A DNA stretch of 64,000 nucleotides from Voacanga thouarsii (Eukaryota > Streptophyta > Magnoliopsida > Gentianales > Apocynaceae): assembly GCA_026120185.1 (NCBI GenBank), contig JANUWF010001821.1:558001-622000 (forward strand). Reading direction: 5' to 3'. A program made the position numbers and the translations under genes. Positions 33,817-45,276 of this stretch are shown here, in pieces. Numbering within the stretch: position 1 is the first letter of the stretch; each line of letters begins with the position of its first letter. The notes below the pieces were generated by a model. That model worked only from the letters and a program-made list of their open reading frames with translations. It did not search any database and was not told where the DNA came from.

Positions 33817-34984
33817 TGTAACACCCCATATTTCTTTTCTTGACGCAGTGGGCCGGGCTCAGGTGGGATGCCGCCCCGTCCGACTCCTCAGACTAGGGGT
33901 CTTTATAATGATTTAAACTTAAAGCAAGCGATAAAGTCGAAACTTAAGTAAATATATGAAACATGCTCTTTATTTATATAAACATATGAGTCACGATAGG
34001 TACATTGTCATGGCTTCCAAAATACATAAGCTAAAACATCTCATAGTATATGTATAATGATCACTCCAAAAGATTTGCTATGCAGTGCTATAGAAGAAGT
34101 CCCGGAATACCGTCGTTATTCTTCAGCTCCAATTCCTAAAATAGAAAAGACAAATACACGTGTGAGTGGTATACTCAGTGAGTCCCGTGTGTGCTAGTGT
34201 TTTGCTCAGAAGAGAGATGATTTTCAATTTCTTTACTAAAATAAATTTCACAACAATGAAATAGCAGTAATTAGTAAATTTAGGATCAAGTTATCATGTA
34301 CATTTGAAAAACAATGATTTCCAAACATATGGCCCCTAATTTTAATAAATGCGGGTTCTTCCCCTTTTAGAAGTGCGACCCACGTGCAAAGTTCAAGGAA
34401 CTTCGCCTTCGGCTGCACGGTTTCTGGTGCCAGGGACTGTGCCTTACAGCACGTCATCCGTGTCAGGCTAGAAGGGTGAGCAACGTACAAATGTACCTCA
34501 CCGTGTACTTAGGGATCTTTTACTTGCCTCCATCAGTCAGGGGTCCCAATCCCGACGTCAATCACCATCGAAGTGGCAATGAGTCAAACGCCCCGAACAT
34601 CCCATCCTTATTCCAGCGAATGACTCAAAAACAACAAGCATTCACAAACGCATTCACAAACACGGCAATTGCCAGGCACTAAACGGCTAGCCAGGACGAC
34701 TCATCTCAATGTCCTGTCATCCTATTTGGAGTAAGACAATCCCCAAAACTAGCCAGGTTACTTGGGGTCGTCTACCTCTAACATGGGCTAATACAAAGAT
34801 TAAAGTCCGTGCTGAGTACTCAACGCAACAATACCAACCCCATCTGACTAATCAGGTGCCAGAGGGTTATCTGATCCCGCAGGATCTTCAATCAAAACAT
34901 TTTGGAGCCAAAACAATATTTTCCAAAATCATGTTGAAACCAGATAAAAGGTTTTACTCACACATCAAAACGTGTTTCCAAGAG

Positions 34985-35235
34985 TAACCGGGTTATTTTT
35001 CTCGTACTCAATCACAAAAGTTATTTTCCAAGGACATTCGAGTCATCTTACCCATACCAGGTTCCAAAAGACTTTTTGAGGGTATCGGGGTCATTTTACC
35101 CTTACCCGATTTGAAATATATTCACAAAAGTTCCAATAAGGATAATTCGGTCATTTACCGAATACCCTTCCAATAGTTTTCATAAAATATTTCAATAAGG
35201 ATATTTGGATTATTCTCCAAATACCCGATTCCGAC
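34985..35235. repeat. Inverted-pair repeats CGGGT...ACCCG in the solo LTR-A
   Basis: Series of five to six imperfect units with cores such as TCGGGGTCATTTTACC / TTACCCGATT and TTCGGTCATTTACCGAA, colinear with 2190-2560. The unit TTCGGTCATTTACCGAA is itself an inverted repeat. Confidence 0.65.
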
Positions 35236-36920
35236 ATTTACCATTTTTCGGAAATACCAAATATTTAATCCAAAAGGACTAAATTCACAAAATCCGTGTT
35301 TTAAACATCCAGTAAGGTTTCCAAACTGAATATGAAATTTATTCGAGACCAAAATAGCATAAAAGCAAATCTTGCTCATGTAAACCTTAAACATATTCGA
35401 GGATTTCCAAAATGGCATAAAACATAGCATTTCATGGAAAATCAAAGCACACTAGCCTTTAAAAAGGTTTAGAAATCAATGGGACTCATCTTATATACTA
35501 AGTCAAAGTTGCACTCGTGTATAGTCCTAAAAGGAGTTCCCTCGACTTGATTCACCTACACCATTTGTATATCTCGGTATTATTACATAATGGTTTCAAA
35601 TGCTTAATGGTTTGGATAAGGTTTCTATAATTTTCTTAAAGAAATAAATGGATTAATGCTTTGGATGGTTTTCTGGTTTTACAGCTTTACCATCCTCCAC
35701 TATTTTTCACATAACTTATTCAGTATATGTCCAAATAAGGTGAGGTTACTTCCATAATATCCCTAAGATATCCCTCTATCAATTCTAGGTCATGAGTCAT
35801 GCAAACTCCATCCCATTTTGTACAGTTTTTCAGTTGATTCCATTGTTCCGAGTTTGGAGTCCAGTTTCATCACTTTCCAGTATTTTGTACATAACCCTTC
35901 CAATTCAGATCCAAATGAGGTGAAACCACTTCCTAAATACTTCTAGGACATTTATCTATCAATTTCAGGTCATGGGGTATTCAAACCTCTCTCCATTTTG
36001 TTCAGTTTTCCAGCTAAACTTACTGCTCCGAGCTGGAGGTCCAGAATTACTGTTTAGAAGCTCAACTTGTTTTAATTTATTTCTATGGTTTCTTCAACAT
36101 ATCCTATCACATTTAAACCCTCCAATACCTTATTTAACATCCCAAAATCATTTTTATAACAGGTTTTCATGCCCAGAACTTCTCTTTTGTTCAAACAAAT
36201 AAATTATTCCCAGCTTACCAAACCAGTAAATTTTGGCAGTTTTCACCCTTCTTGTTGTTCATGATCTCTTAGCCATTCAAAACCCTCACAACCTCCACAC
36301 AACTAGTTCCAAATCCTTTCTAACTAGTCTAGGACATGTTTAGAGTCATTTATGCTCAATTTCCAGTCACATCTACTCAGATTTCCTTTAATATTTCCAA
36401 ACAACACAAACTAGTGAGTTGTTATTAACAAATGGCTTTTCTTGTTTTCTTTATCACTTCCTTCCTTTTTCTTTTCAAATTTTCAATATACCATCACTCC
36501 AATACACCTTAAATGAACTGAAAACCATACTCAACCCATCACTACACCAACCGGTCAATTCAACATCCATCACAACATCAAAATATTTTCATTGCTCAAC
36601 ATTAACAAATTCATATGCATTTAGTTTCCTACTTCTAACATCATTCTTTTAGCTTTTGAGAAATGATCTCTTACCTTTCCAAGATGAGGGCAAAGCTGTA
36701 TACTCATTTCCTTCCTTCCTTCTCCTTTCTTTCTCCTTGCTGCCGGTTTCCTTTTCTTCCTCCTTGCTGCCAGTTGTCTTCTCCTTGCTCTCTTGCTGCT
36801 GGAAATCTCCCTCTCTCTCCCTTAGTCTCTCTCTTGTTCTTCCTTTCCTCTCTTTACTTTTTCTGGTTTTCTCCTCTTCTTCCAGCTTTCTCTCTTGACC
36901 AAAAATTCTCCCCCTTACTC

Positions 36921-36932
36921 CTATTTATATAG
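36921..36932 (-). promoter_or_regulatory. TATA box of LTR-A
   Basis: The minus strand reads CTATATAAATAG, an excellent plant TATA box. A purine/GA-rich then pyrimidine-rich leader follows. It implies a U3 of ~740 bp and an unusually long R-U5 of ~3.1 kb. Confidence 0.65.
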
Positions 36933-37617
36933 CTTGTTCTTCTTGATCTTACTTTGGTCTTACTAAAAGGAATTACGGTGAGTTGGTTATTCTAGAAGCT
37001 CTTAGGCTTTCCAAGAGAATTGTGGAACCATGAAGAAACTTGTAGAACTCCCTAGAAGTCTTAAGACTAATGCATTCACTAACCTTACATGGCCATGCAT
37101 AATTATAGTTAACTTGGCCTAATCTAGTTTAGCTTAATTAAGCTTAATTAAAAAGGCCAAGAATGTTTAATCTTGGTCAAATATATCATGCGTGTGGGCC
37201 CTCTTCATTTACTTCTTGTGGGCCCCTTAAAATATCTTTGCATAAAATAGATATAGCTAAGATATTTATAGTATTAATTGAAATATATACATATATATAA
37301 ATACTAATGGTAAAAATAATATAATAATTCAACATAATTATTGAATTTAATAATACTATAATTTAATATTACCAAGAAGCATTTGTTTTAAATAATAGAT
37401 ATATAAAAATAATAGTAATGGATAATAATGATAGTAGAATAAAGTAAAATAAAATAGTATAGAATAAAATAATAACAATATTAATAATAATACTACTATT
37501 ACTATTATTAATAATAATGGCACTAGGGATGGCCATTCTATAACATTAGGAATAATATTATTACTTTATAGCCTTAGTAATACTATTAATAATAAGGAAG
37601 GGAAAATATATAATTAA

Positions 37618-37644
37618 TTCATATATATATATATATATATATAT
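37618..37644. repeat. (AT)n microsatellite
   Basis: About 27 bp of AT repeat near the LTR-A 5' end (minus orientation). Confidence 0.9.
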
Positions 37645-37671
37645 TTTCACTTTGAACGACGGGTTATTACA

Positions 37672-37990
37672 CAACCTCAATTGTGGATAGTGATACACAG
37701 GCTTGTTTTTTGCTATACTATGACACTAGTGTACGTTCGAGAAATTGATAATACCCACTAGTGCTTTTCTGTTCAACTTTGCAGCCTACATAATCTAAAT
37801 TTGTGTAGCCTACATGATCAAATGAGTTAGTTTGAAGATACAATAATCCATAATCGTGTGTCCCAACCAAGTAGCTAGGGATATGCTTCACAGTACATAA
37901 GTGGAATTCTTTTGGACATGATAGAAATCTTACGCACAGCCATACAGAGAACATAATATTTAGTCAACTAGCAGTAAGATATAACAAACT
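37672..37990 (-). pseudogene. Copia RNase H, N-terminal part
   Basis: The minus frame 37718-37954 reads MFSVWLCVRFLSCPKEFHLC, HIPSYLVGT, then SFDHVGYTNLDYVGCKVEQK and STSGYYQFL. The expected catalytic start is GYADADYAG; here it is GYTNLDYVG, so acidic residues are lost. RNase H normally removes the RNA template during cDNA synthesis. Cut at CAACC by the solo LTR. Confidence 0.85.
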
Positions 37991-38780
37991 TCCAATCATA
38001 CCTCTGTATTTCTATTTATCCATTTTCTTACCTTTTTCATCCTTGTTAAGCTTTAGTGATGTGCTCATAGGCGTACTGATTTCTTTGGCTTCATTCATAC
38101 CAAATCTCTTCAGTAGTTCCTTAGCGTACTTAGCTTGATTGAGAAAGATTACATCCTTGGTTTGTTTGATTTGCAATCCGAGGAAGAAGTTAAGTTCTCC
38201 CATCATGCTCATCTCGAATTCTTGCTACATAGTCTTGGCAAACATCTTACACAATGATACATTAGTAGCATTCATTAGTAGCACAAAAAATGATATTATC
38301 AATATAAATTTGAACAATAAGAATATCATCAGATTTTTCTAATTTAATAAATAATGTAGTGTCAATCAAGCCTCTTGAAAAACCTTTTGAGAGTAAAAAT
38401 CCACTTAGCCTTTCATGCCAAACTCGTGGGGCTTGTTTTAAACCATAAAGATCCTTTAAAAGTTTGAAAACATGATTTAGAAAATGCTCATGAATAAAAT
38501 CAGGAGGTTGTTCTATATACACCTCCTCTTCAATAAAAACATTTAAGAAGGCACTTTTAACATCCATTTGGTAAAGCATGAAATTTTTGAAAGATGCAAA
38601 GGCAAGTAGCATTTTAACGGGAGCAAATGTCTCATTATAATTAATACTCTCTTATTGATTGAATACTTGAGCAACAATTCTAACTTTATTTCTAATTACC
38701 ACACCATGCTTATCAAGTTTGTTTCGGAAGAGCTACTTAGTACCAATGATCGGATGATCAAGTGGTCTAGAGATAAGTTT
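37991..38780 (-). pseudogene. Copia reverse transcriptase
   Basis: Frames 38262-38612 and 38012-38212 cover most of the domain: YQMDVKSAFLNVFIEEEVYI, then LYGLKQAPRVWHERLSGFLL, and the active-site box IYIDNIIFCATNECY, where YVDD has become YIDN. Then MMGELNFFLGLQIKQ and QAKYAKELLKRFGMNEAKEI, the thumb/connection region of plant copia RT. Loss of the second catalytic Asp, plus stops between frames, shows it is inactive. Motif order and sequence are typical of SIRE-type elements. Confidence 0.88.
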
Positions 38781-40000
38781 CCAAATTTAATTTTTTACAA
38801 ATTGGTTCAGTTCTTCTTGCCTAGCTAGGATCTAAAAATCATCATGCAATGCCACATCAATACAATTAGGTTCAATACTTGAAAGTAAAGTAAAATTGTC
38901 GACAAAGTACCATCTAGTTTTGACCCCACAACTAGGATCACCAATAATTTGCTTTTTTGGATGACCAGTTTTGTACTTCTGATTTTTTGGTGTTGTTCTT
39001 CCAATTCTTTTTCTTTAGCATGAATGTCAAGCGATAGAGCTTTATATTGTTTACTGCCTTTTTCTTTTGAGATCCCTACATTGTCATCATTTTTCCTTGA
39101 TATATATATTAGATTCAGCAAAGACAACATATAGGATTCTTCCACACGTAGAGTTCTTTTATTGTACACTCTATATACTTTTTTGTTAGAAGAGTATCCA
39201 AGAAATATGACCTTATCGGATTTGCTATCAAAATTTTCAAGATTGTCTCAAGTATTAAGAACAAAACATTTGCAACCAAAGACTTTAAAATAGGAAATTG
39301 ATAGAGTTTTGTCAAACATAAGCTCAAAGGGCGTGTTTCTTAAAAAAAGTCTCACATGACTCGGTTAACAATGTAAGAAGTTGTATTAATAACTTTAACC
39401 CAAAAGAATTTTGGAAGAGAGTTTTTACAAATCATAGATCTAGCAATTTCTTGCAAGGTTCTATTCTTTCTCTCAACAACACCATTTTCTTAAGGGGTTT
39501 TAGTAGTTGAGAAGTTGTGAAAGATGCCATTCTCATCACAAAAATGTGTAAACTTATAGTTGCAAAATTCTCTACCATTGCCACTTCTAATTGAAATCAA
39601 TTTGCATCCAAGAGAATTTTAAACACTCTTGAATAGCCTAGAAAATTCAGAGAATGCCTCATCTTTTTGTCTGAGAAATAAAGTCTACGTAAATCATGAG
39701 AAATAATCATCTAGTACATAAACATACCTCTTACCATCAAGGCTTGTAGTCCTTATTGGTCCAAACAAGTCCATATGTACTAATTCAAGGGGTTTTAATG
39801 TAAAAATCATTTTCTTGGGTTTAAAAGAGGTTTTGATCTATTTTCTAAATTGGCATACATCATATATTCTGCCTTTATCAAACTTCATTTTGGGCAGTCC
39901 TTTAACAAGCTCTTTTGAAGATAATTTGTTTAGCAAATCAAATGATACATGGCCTAGCCTTCTATGCTAAAGGTAGCCATTATTATCATGCATGGAAAGA
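38781..40000 (-). pseudogene. Copia integrase
   Basis: Minus-strand reading through many stops: GHVSYDLLNKLSSKELVKGL-like pre-integrase sequence near 39950-39890; LELVHMDLFGPIRTTSLDGK (first catalytic Asp) near 39790-39735; GREFCNYKF near 39590; ENGVVERKNRTLQEIARSMI (Glu of the DDE triad) near 39480-39425; IVNRV...; and the C-terminal zone including PFELMFDKT-like sequence in 39115-39327. The frame at 38825-39169 continues toward RT. Integrase inserts the cDNA into DNA; at least ten stops make this dead. Confidence 0.8.
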
Positions 40001-40560
40001 CATCTAATATTATGAGCCATAAAAACATCAAGATAGAATACATATACATTCCCAATACAGTTAGCAATAAAAATTATTTCATTACTAGAGCTGTCCATAA
40101 TAGAGAAAAAATATTTCTCAAAAATAATTTTGTAGCCATTGTCACATAATTGACTAATGCTAGCAGGTTGTATTTCCGCTCATCAATTAATAATACTTGT
40201 TTGACAATGGTAGAAGATCTTTTACCAATGTTGCCTATGCCAAGAATTTTTTCTTTCCTTTTGTCTCTAAAGGTAACAAACCCATCATTTGTAGCTTGAA
40301 CATCTTCTAATAGGGTTGCATTGTGTCCATTTTTACCACAATAAGTATAGCATGTATGATTTGCATTTGAGGAGCTTACTTTCACAAAATAAGATTTGCA
40401 TTTTTCTGCTTTCTGCATGTTCCTATAGCCAAGACCACTTCTATTTCTAGCCATACGTTGCATTCCAAGAAGTTTGTTCAAATTGTTTTGGCTATCAATG
40501 AATTTTTCAATACAAATGGTGAGATCATCAACTTTCTTTTTCATATCATCAAATTATTAA
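40001..40560 (-). pseudogene. SIRE gag C-terminus and deleted protease zone
   Basis: The frame 40074-40544 starts KKKVDDLTICIEKFIDSQNN, includes a second knuckle-like CYTYCGKNGHNATLL near 40315-40360, then passes straight to DGFVTFRDKRKEKILGIGNI and LIDERKYNLL, the sequence that follows the protease active site in SIRE-type elements. The expected D-S-G-C-S-R-H-M protease motif is missing, so a short in-frame deletion removed the catalytic site. Confidence 0.7.
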
Positions 40561-41965
40561 GCATGATTTCAAAAGAGGAGACTTTATCACACAAGCATTT
40601 GTTCTCAAGTGTAGAACAATTCAAGAAGGTAGAAATGATTTCTTTTTCAACATTCGAGCAATAAATGGAGTCAAGTCGAATTTTGTTCTCACTTATCAGT
40701 TTATCATTCTCGTTTGATAAGGAGTCAATTTTCATTTTCATTTCCTTGTTTCTTCTTGATAGCTTTTTAAGTTCATGGAACATATCAATAAGAAGTTCAA
40801 TTGGATCATCGCTACTATCGCAAGTAGAATCATGCAATTCAGCAACAAGGGTAGATGGGGAAGAATTTACCTTATCCTTTACTGCCATGAAGCATGTGAT
40901 AGCTTTTTCATCTTCAGATTCTTAATTTTCTTCAGGTTCAGAGTCATTTTGATCCCAAGCTCCTATAAGTCCTTTTCCTTTCATTATTTTCAAGTCCTTT
41001 CTTTTCTTTTTGAACATCTTAGCTTATTTCTCTTTGTCTATTGGGCAATCAGCAATGAAATGTTTTGTACTTTTGTATTCATAGCATTGAGGCTTGAAAG
41101 ATGAAATTTGTTTCTTCTTTCTTGTGAACTTCTTTCCTCTTTTGAGATTTTCTTTTCTGAACATCTTTCTGAATTTTCTAGTAATCATGGCCAATTCTTC
41201 TGTATCCAATTTGGTTTCATCATCACTGTCAGATTGACTACTATCAGCATCATCATCAATAGCTTTCAAAGTTGTACCTCTTTTTCCTTTATCACTATCA
41301 TCAAATTCTTGAAACTCTTGAGCTTCATTTCATGAGTTAAGAGAGAGCCAATTAGCTCTTCAGTGGGTAAGGTTTTCAAAACATTGGATTCCTTCACAGC
41401 CAAAGTCTTAGGCTACCAGTTCTTTAGTTAGGCATCAAGAATTTTTCTATTTTATTCACCAAGGGAATAGCTTTTCCCATAAGCTTTAAGTCCATTTGTA
41501 ATGTTTGTAAATCTTGTAAACATGTCGATTATACTCTCATTGGGCTTCATAGTAAATAATTTATAGTCGCAAATCAAAAGTCCCAGCTTTGATTCCTTTA
41601 CTTGATTTGTCCCCTCATAGGTAACTTCAAGCAATCTCTACATGTCATGGGCTGTATCACAGCCACTTACTTGGTTATATTCAGTGGCATCAAGGGCACG
41701 ACATAGAATGTTCATAGCTTGGAAATGTCATTTTGGCATTATTTTCAGCATCATATTTGTCACTCTGTTTGGGAACTATTAGATCTTCAATACTTTTAGA
41801 AGCAACATATAGTCATTTTTCAATCAAATTCCACAGCTCATAATTAATTGAACATACATAGATCTTCATGCGATTTTTCTAGAATATATAATTGTTCCTA
41901 GTGAACAAGGGAGGTCTATTTTTCGAGGATCCCTCAACATAAGGAAGAGAGTAGATATTTTCCAT
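40541..41965 (-). pseudogene. SIRE-type gag
   Basis: Starts with ATG at 41965 (MENIYSLPYVEGSSKNRPPL), followed by a copia gag capsid region with WNLIEK near 41830, EVTYEGTNQVKESKLGLLIC and MFTRFTNITNGLKAYGKSYS (41452-41634), an acidic linker, then the knuckle CYEYKSTKHFIADCP (41042-41090; second Cys changed to Tyr), and a Leu/Lys/Glu coiled coil (40541-40888). Gag would form the particle. Several stops and shifts. Plus-strand frames at 40665-41335 are shadows. Confidence 0.82.
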
Positions 41966-42012
41966 AAAGATCTTTTCTACAAAGCTGTTTAGTCGAAGAA
42001 ATGTAGACCAAA

Positions 42013-42026
42013 GCTCTGATGCCAAT
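42013..42026 (-). other. Primer-binding site of the SIRE-type element
   Basis: The minus strand reads ATTGGCATCAGAGC after the LTR end TTTTCA; one base differs from ATTGGTATCAGAGC. Confidence 0.85.
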
Positions 42027-44790
42027 TGAAAAAAAACCTTAGAGGGGGGTGAATAAGATTTTTGACAAATTTAAACACTTTTTCAAAATCTACTTTTCAA
42101 AATCCTTTTTTTGGTTTTAAAGACAGATCGTGATGTATGAAGGATATGTGAAGTGGAAATTCGTGTTGCTTTAAAGAAATATCAGGGATCTTAAAGAGAT
42201 GTATCAAGTGAAGTGCAATAAATAAAATAGTAAAGTTGGATTGTTAAAAGTCATAAAGATTTCTTCGGGTGATTGAAGCTTTGTGTAGAGAGGTTGACAA
42301 ACATTCAGAAATAAATGCAAGAAAGATGGACAAAAGATTTATAGTGGTTCGTGTTGGGATTCGTGGACTCCTAAACGCGGAAAACATCTACGAATCCCTC
42401 CCGAGGACCCAAGTAAACGATTAAGAAGGTCTAAGCTTTAAGAGTTACCTCTGGTTGCTGTAATCGAAATCCTTCGATTCTGGTTGCGCTGTTGTACGTT
42501 CAACCCGAACAATCACCAGACGCTGCAGTATGCGAACGTCCTCTATCGGATACACACCGCGAACTCACTCGATACCCGGGGAGTGCTAGCGCCTAGGGTT
42601 TGAGAGGTTTTTTTTTTTCTCTGGTAGAGAATGGCACGAATGTTCTCAACCAGAAAAATTGGACTATTGAAAGACGGCTAGGGTTTTCTTAAAAAACCTC
42701 GAACCTCTTAGAGTCCAACCCTAATCATATCTTATCATATTCTAATTTAAATTCAAATTAAATTAAAACTGATATGATAAGATTCTGCCATTATCTCGGT
42801 AATTTAACTAATTATTTTACCGAGTCAGATTTTTATAATCTGGAGATTTTTATAATCTGGATATCATCCAGATTCATCGAACCTGGTCACCAGAAAAATA
42901 ACCTAATAAGTTCGCTTATTGTGTGACCCTATAGGTTCATTTAACACTGGCAGCGTGCCTAAATCGTATTTAAATGGCCCACAAGTTATAAGCGGTTTCT
43001 AGCAAAACATTATAACTATCCAGGTTAAATGAAGATCGGTGATTTCTTTGAACCAAACCATAATTTTATATTTAGTCCTTTTGTCACACGATATCCAGAT
43101 TAAGCATAAGGCACGGAGCATGTCATCCTTATTAAGCTTAATCAATTATTTCTTGATTTCATAGTAGACTGTTCAAACAAATGATATCAATATCTTAGAT
43201 TAATATATTTGAGCACGGCCATGCATTTTTAACAGTCTAACTTATCAAGGGGCCCATGGATATCTCTCCCATAACTGAGAGGGACAAATTCCTTCACAAT
43301 CAATCATATTCCTCTCATTGATTTATTTTATATCCAACAGTAGTCTAATTTATTATCTGGTTAAAGACAACTTTAGACAATGTCAAAATATAGAATTTAT
43401 CAAGTAAGAAACTATGATGAATTTAGGTCGAAGGACTTTCAATATTATTATGGCTAGAAAGTACTTATGACATATTCCATGAAGTACTCTCACAGTGGGT
43501 CATGTCCAATACAATATTCTCTAACATTTATTTATGTCTGGACTCGATATCACAAATATCCATGGCCAGTAAAACATAGCCATCAAGTCACAAACATACT
43601 AATCTTAATTTATTATTATTCCAATAATAATAATCGATCAGGGACAGTTTTAGAATAGTCATTGTATTCATTGTAGGGTTTTACTATCAAGTCACGTACT
43701 TGATGACCAACAAAACAAAACTCACTATTCATGGAAAGGAAAGCCTCATATTATTATATAAAACATAATGACAATTGTATAAGTACAAATTGACTCTAGG
43801 GCATATCCCCAACAGTTCGATCCTCAAAGATCTACATCTATTACCTTAAGCTTCACACTTAAGGATTTTAAGCCAAATCACTATAAATCTCAATCAAATC
43901 AATGGTGTTTGACTACACAAATTACACAGGAGGATCACCACACTTGGTTTTACCCAAAACCTCTTAACCAACTATGAATCAAGTTTCACTCCAAATGGGT
44001 TTTACACTACAATCTTGATAAACAAAATGATTAGAGAGATAAGACAGAGAAGCTCATGATTTTGAGTGGATCTAGCAAACTTGAGCACCTAGGCTTTTTA
44101 CCTTTGAATAATTTGATTTTACAATGAAGCACGTTGAAAGAGAGATTTTTTTGTTTTGGAAGTGTAAGAGTGCTTTTGAATAAGTTAGCACAAAAAATAT
44201 GTTAGAAAATCTTGTTTAAATGGCTTTTATAGAAGCAAAACGTAAAACTCCAACAGCTAGTTAACGACTAATTTTCTATCAGGATCTTCAGCGTTTTGGA
44301 TTCACGAAATGGACAGATGTGCGTCCAAAATATGCATCCAAAATACCACTATTCTTTTTAAAAGAGTGTTTTGAAAATTCTACAGAATACTGGATGGATG
44401 TTTTGGATTCAAGGTTTTGTCCAAAACACTTCTCCAGAGTATTTATAAAAATCAAATTCAAAACATTTTCATTTTAAACAAAGAACTTTTATAAGTGCTT
44501 CAATGTAAAATAAAATTAAGCCAGGGTAAAGAGACATAGGAATTACAGTTAATACCTTGAAGCAAAAAAAATTCACAGCCTACTATTCTTCAAGAAGGTC
44601 TTTAATATGTGCAACCTCAGTTGATTATTCATCATTGCCCTTGAGTTACGTTGATCATTTAATATTCTCAAAACCTTGAAGAGTGAAGGTCAAACATATC
44701 ATATCCACCTATCACATGTAAACACATATATTAGTCCACATCAATATTTTTCATAAGTCAAAACATAGGAGAATACCCTTTGGGCTAACA
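42027..44790 (-). mobile_element. 5' LTR of the SIRE-type element, with nested solo LTR-D
   Basis: Right end TTGGGCTAACA (minus TGTTAGCCCAAA...), left end TGAAAAAAAACC (minus ...ACCCCCCTCTAAGG then T-run and CA), both typical of SIRE/Maximus LTRs from memory. Without the nested 1463-bp solo LTR and one 5-bp duplicate the LTR is 1296 bp. Right flank CTAAA; no partner because the other end is lost. Confidence 0.82.
42352..43814 (-). mobile_element. Solo LTR-D (copia-like) in the SIRE LTR, TSD GTTCG
   Basis: TGTTGGGATTC at the left, ATCCCCAACA at the right (minus TGTTGGGGATATGCCC), so the ends are inverted repeats. TSD GTTCG is perfect at 42347-42351 and 43815-43819. The minus-strand start TGTTGGGGATATGCCCTAGA resembles the starts of families B (TGTTGGATTGTATGCCC) and C (TGTTAGTGTTGTGCCCTAGA), so B, C and D look like sister copia LTR families. 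The plus frame 43467-43658 is chance. Confidence 0.93.
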
Positions 44791-44917
44791 CTAAAAAATA
44801 AAGATAATCACAACCTTGCTACATAATGAAAACCTCAAAAATTTCAAAACTTCAAAAATTTCGAAAAGTTTTCACACAAAACTGATAATATGGACAAATA
44901 TCTTCAACCTGCATTCT

Positions 44918-44975
44918 CCCCCCCCCCCACATACACACACTTAAACTTGATATTCTCCTCAATGGTAAAAAAATA
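44918..44975 (-). promoter_or_regulatory. Athila-type 3' motif with a run of 11 G
   Basis: The minus strand reads CCATTGAGGAGAATATCAAG, TTTAAGTGTGTGTATGTG and then eleven G. It corresponds to the motifs near 5890 and 28310 and may be or flank the polypurine primer. Confidence 0.6.
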
Positions 44976-45276
44976 TAACAAGAAAAGAAAAGTCAAGAAG
45001 ACCAAAATAAATAAAGAGGAAGAATGAAGAGAATAAAATACTTCCATTACACTTAAATTTCAACATATTTGAATTCATCGCAAGGAGTAGTTATTAGGGA
45101 CGTCAAAAGAGTACCTAACTTAAAATAAACAAAAATAAGAAAACATAAATCTACAAAAACAAAAACAAAATGAAATAAAAGAAATAAATCAATTAAAAGG
45201 AAATTCTGGGAAAGGTCATGAAAATATAAAGAGAAAAGAAAGCTAAAGAAAAGAAATATAGAGTAGTGGGAAAATA

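Larger units (their letters stand above)
33817..37671 (-). mobile_element. 3.86-kb solo LTR, family A, TSD CAACC
   Basis: TGTAACACCCC at the left and GGGTTATTACA at the right; on the minus strand TGTAATAACCC...GGGGTGTTACA. The 5-bp CAACC is perfect at 33812-33816 and 37672-37676, and deleting the insert plus one CAACC rejoins the SIRE RNase H frame. No primer site, coding or second LTR: a solo LTR made by recombination between two LTRs. Subregions: inverted repeats (34985-35235), pyrimidine-rich leader (36690-36890), TATA box (36921-36932), AT-rich U3 with (AT)n. Frames at 34248-36932 are chance in this non-coding DNA. Confidence 0.95.
31210..42026 (-). mobile_element. SIRE/Maximus-type copia element, internal region
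   Basis: Minus-strand order from the primer site at 42013-42026: gag, protease zone, integrase, reverse transcriptase, RNase H, ORF3. This is Ty1/copia order plus an env-like ORF, as in SIRE-type elements. The 5' LTR is 42027-44790; the 3' LTR is missing. The element is interrupted by a solo LTR-A within RNase H. All domains carry disabling changes. Confidence 0.8.

Noticed and set aside
36419..36932. Several Ser/Leu/Phe-rich plus-strand frames
   Set aside because: They come from the pyrimidine-rich leader of a minus-strand LTR-A and overlap in different frames.
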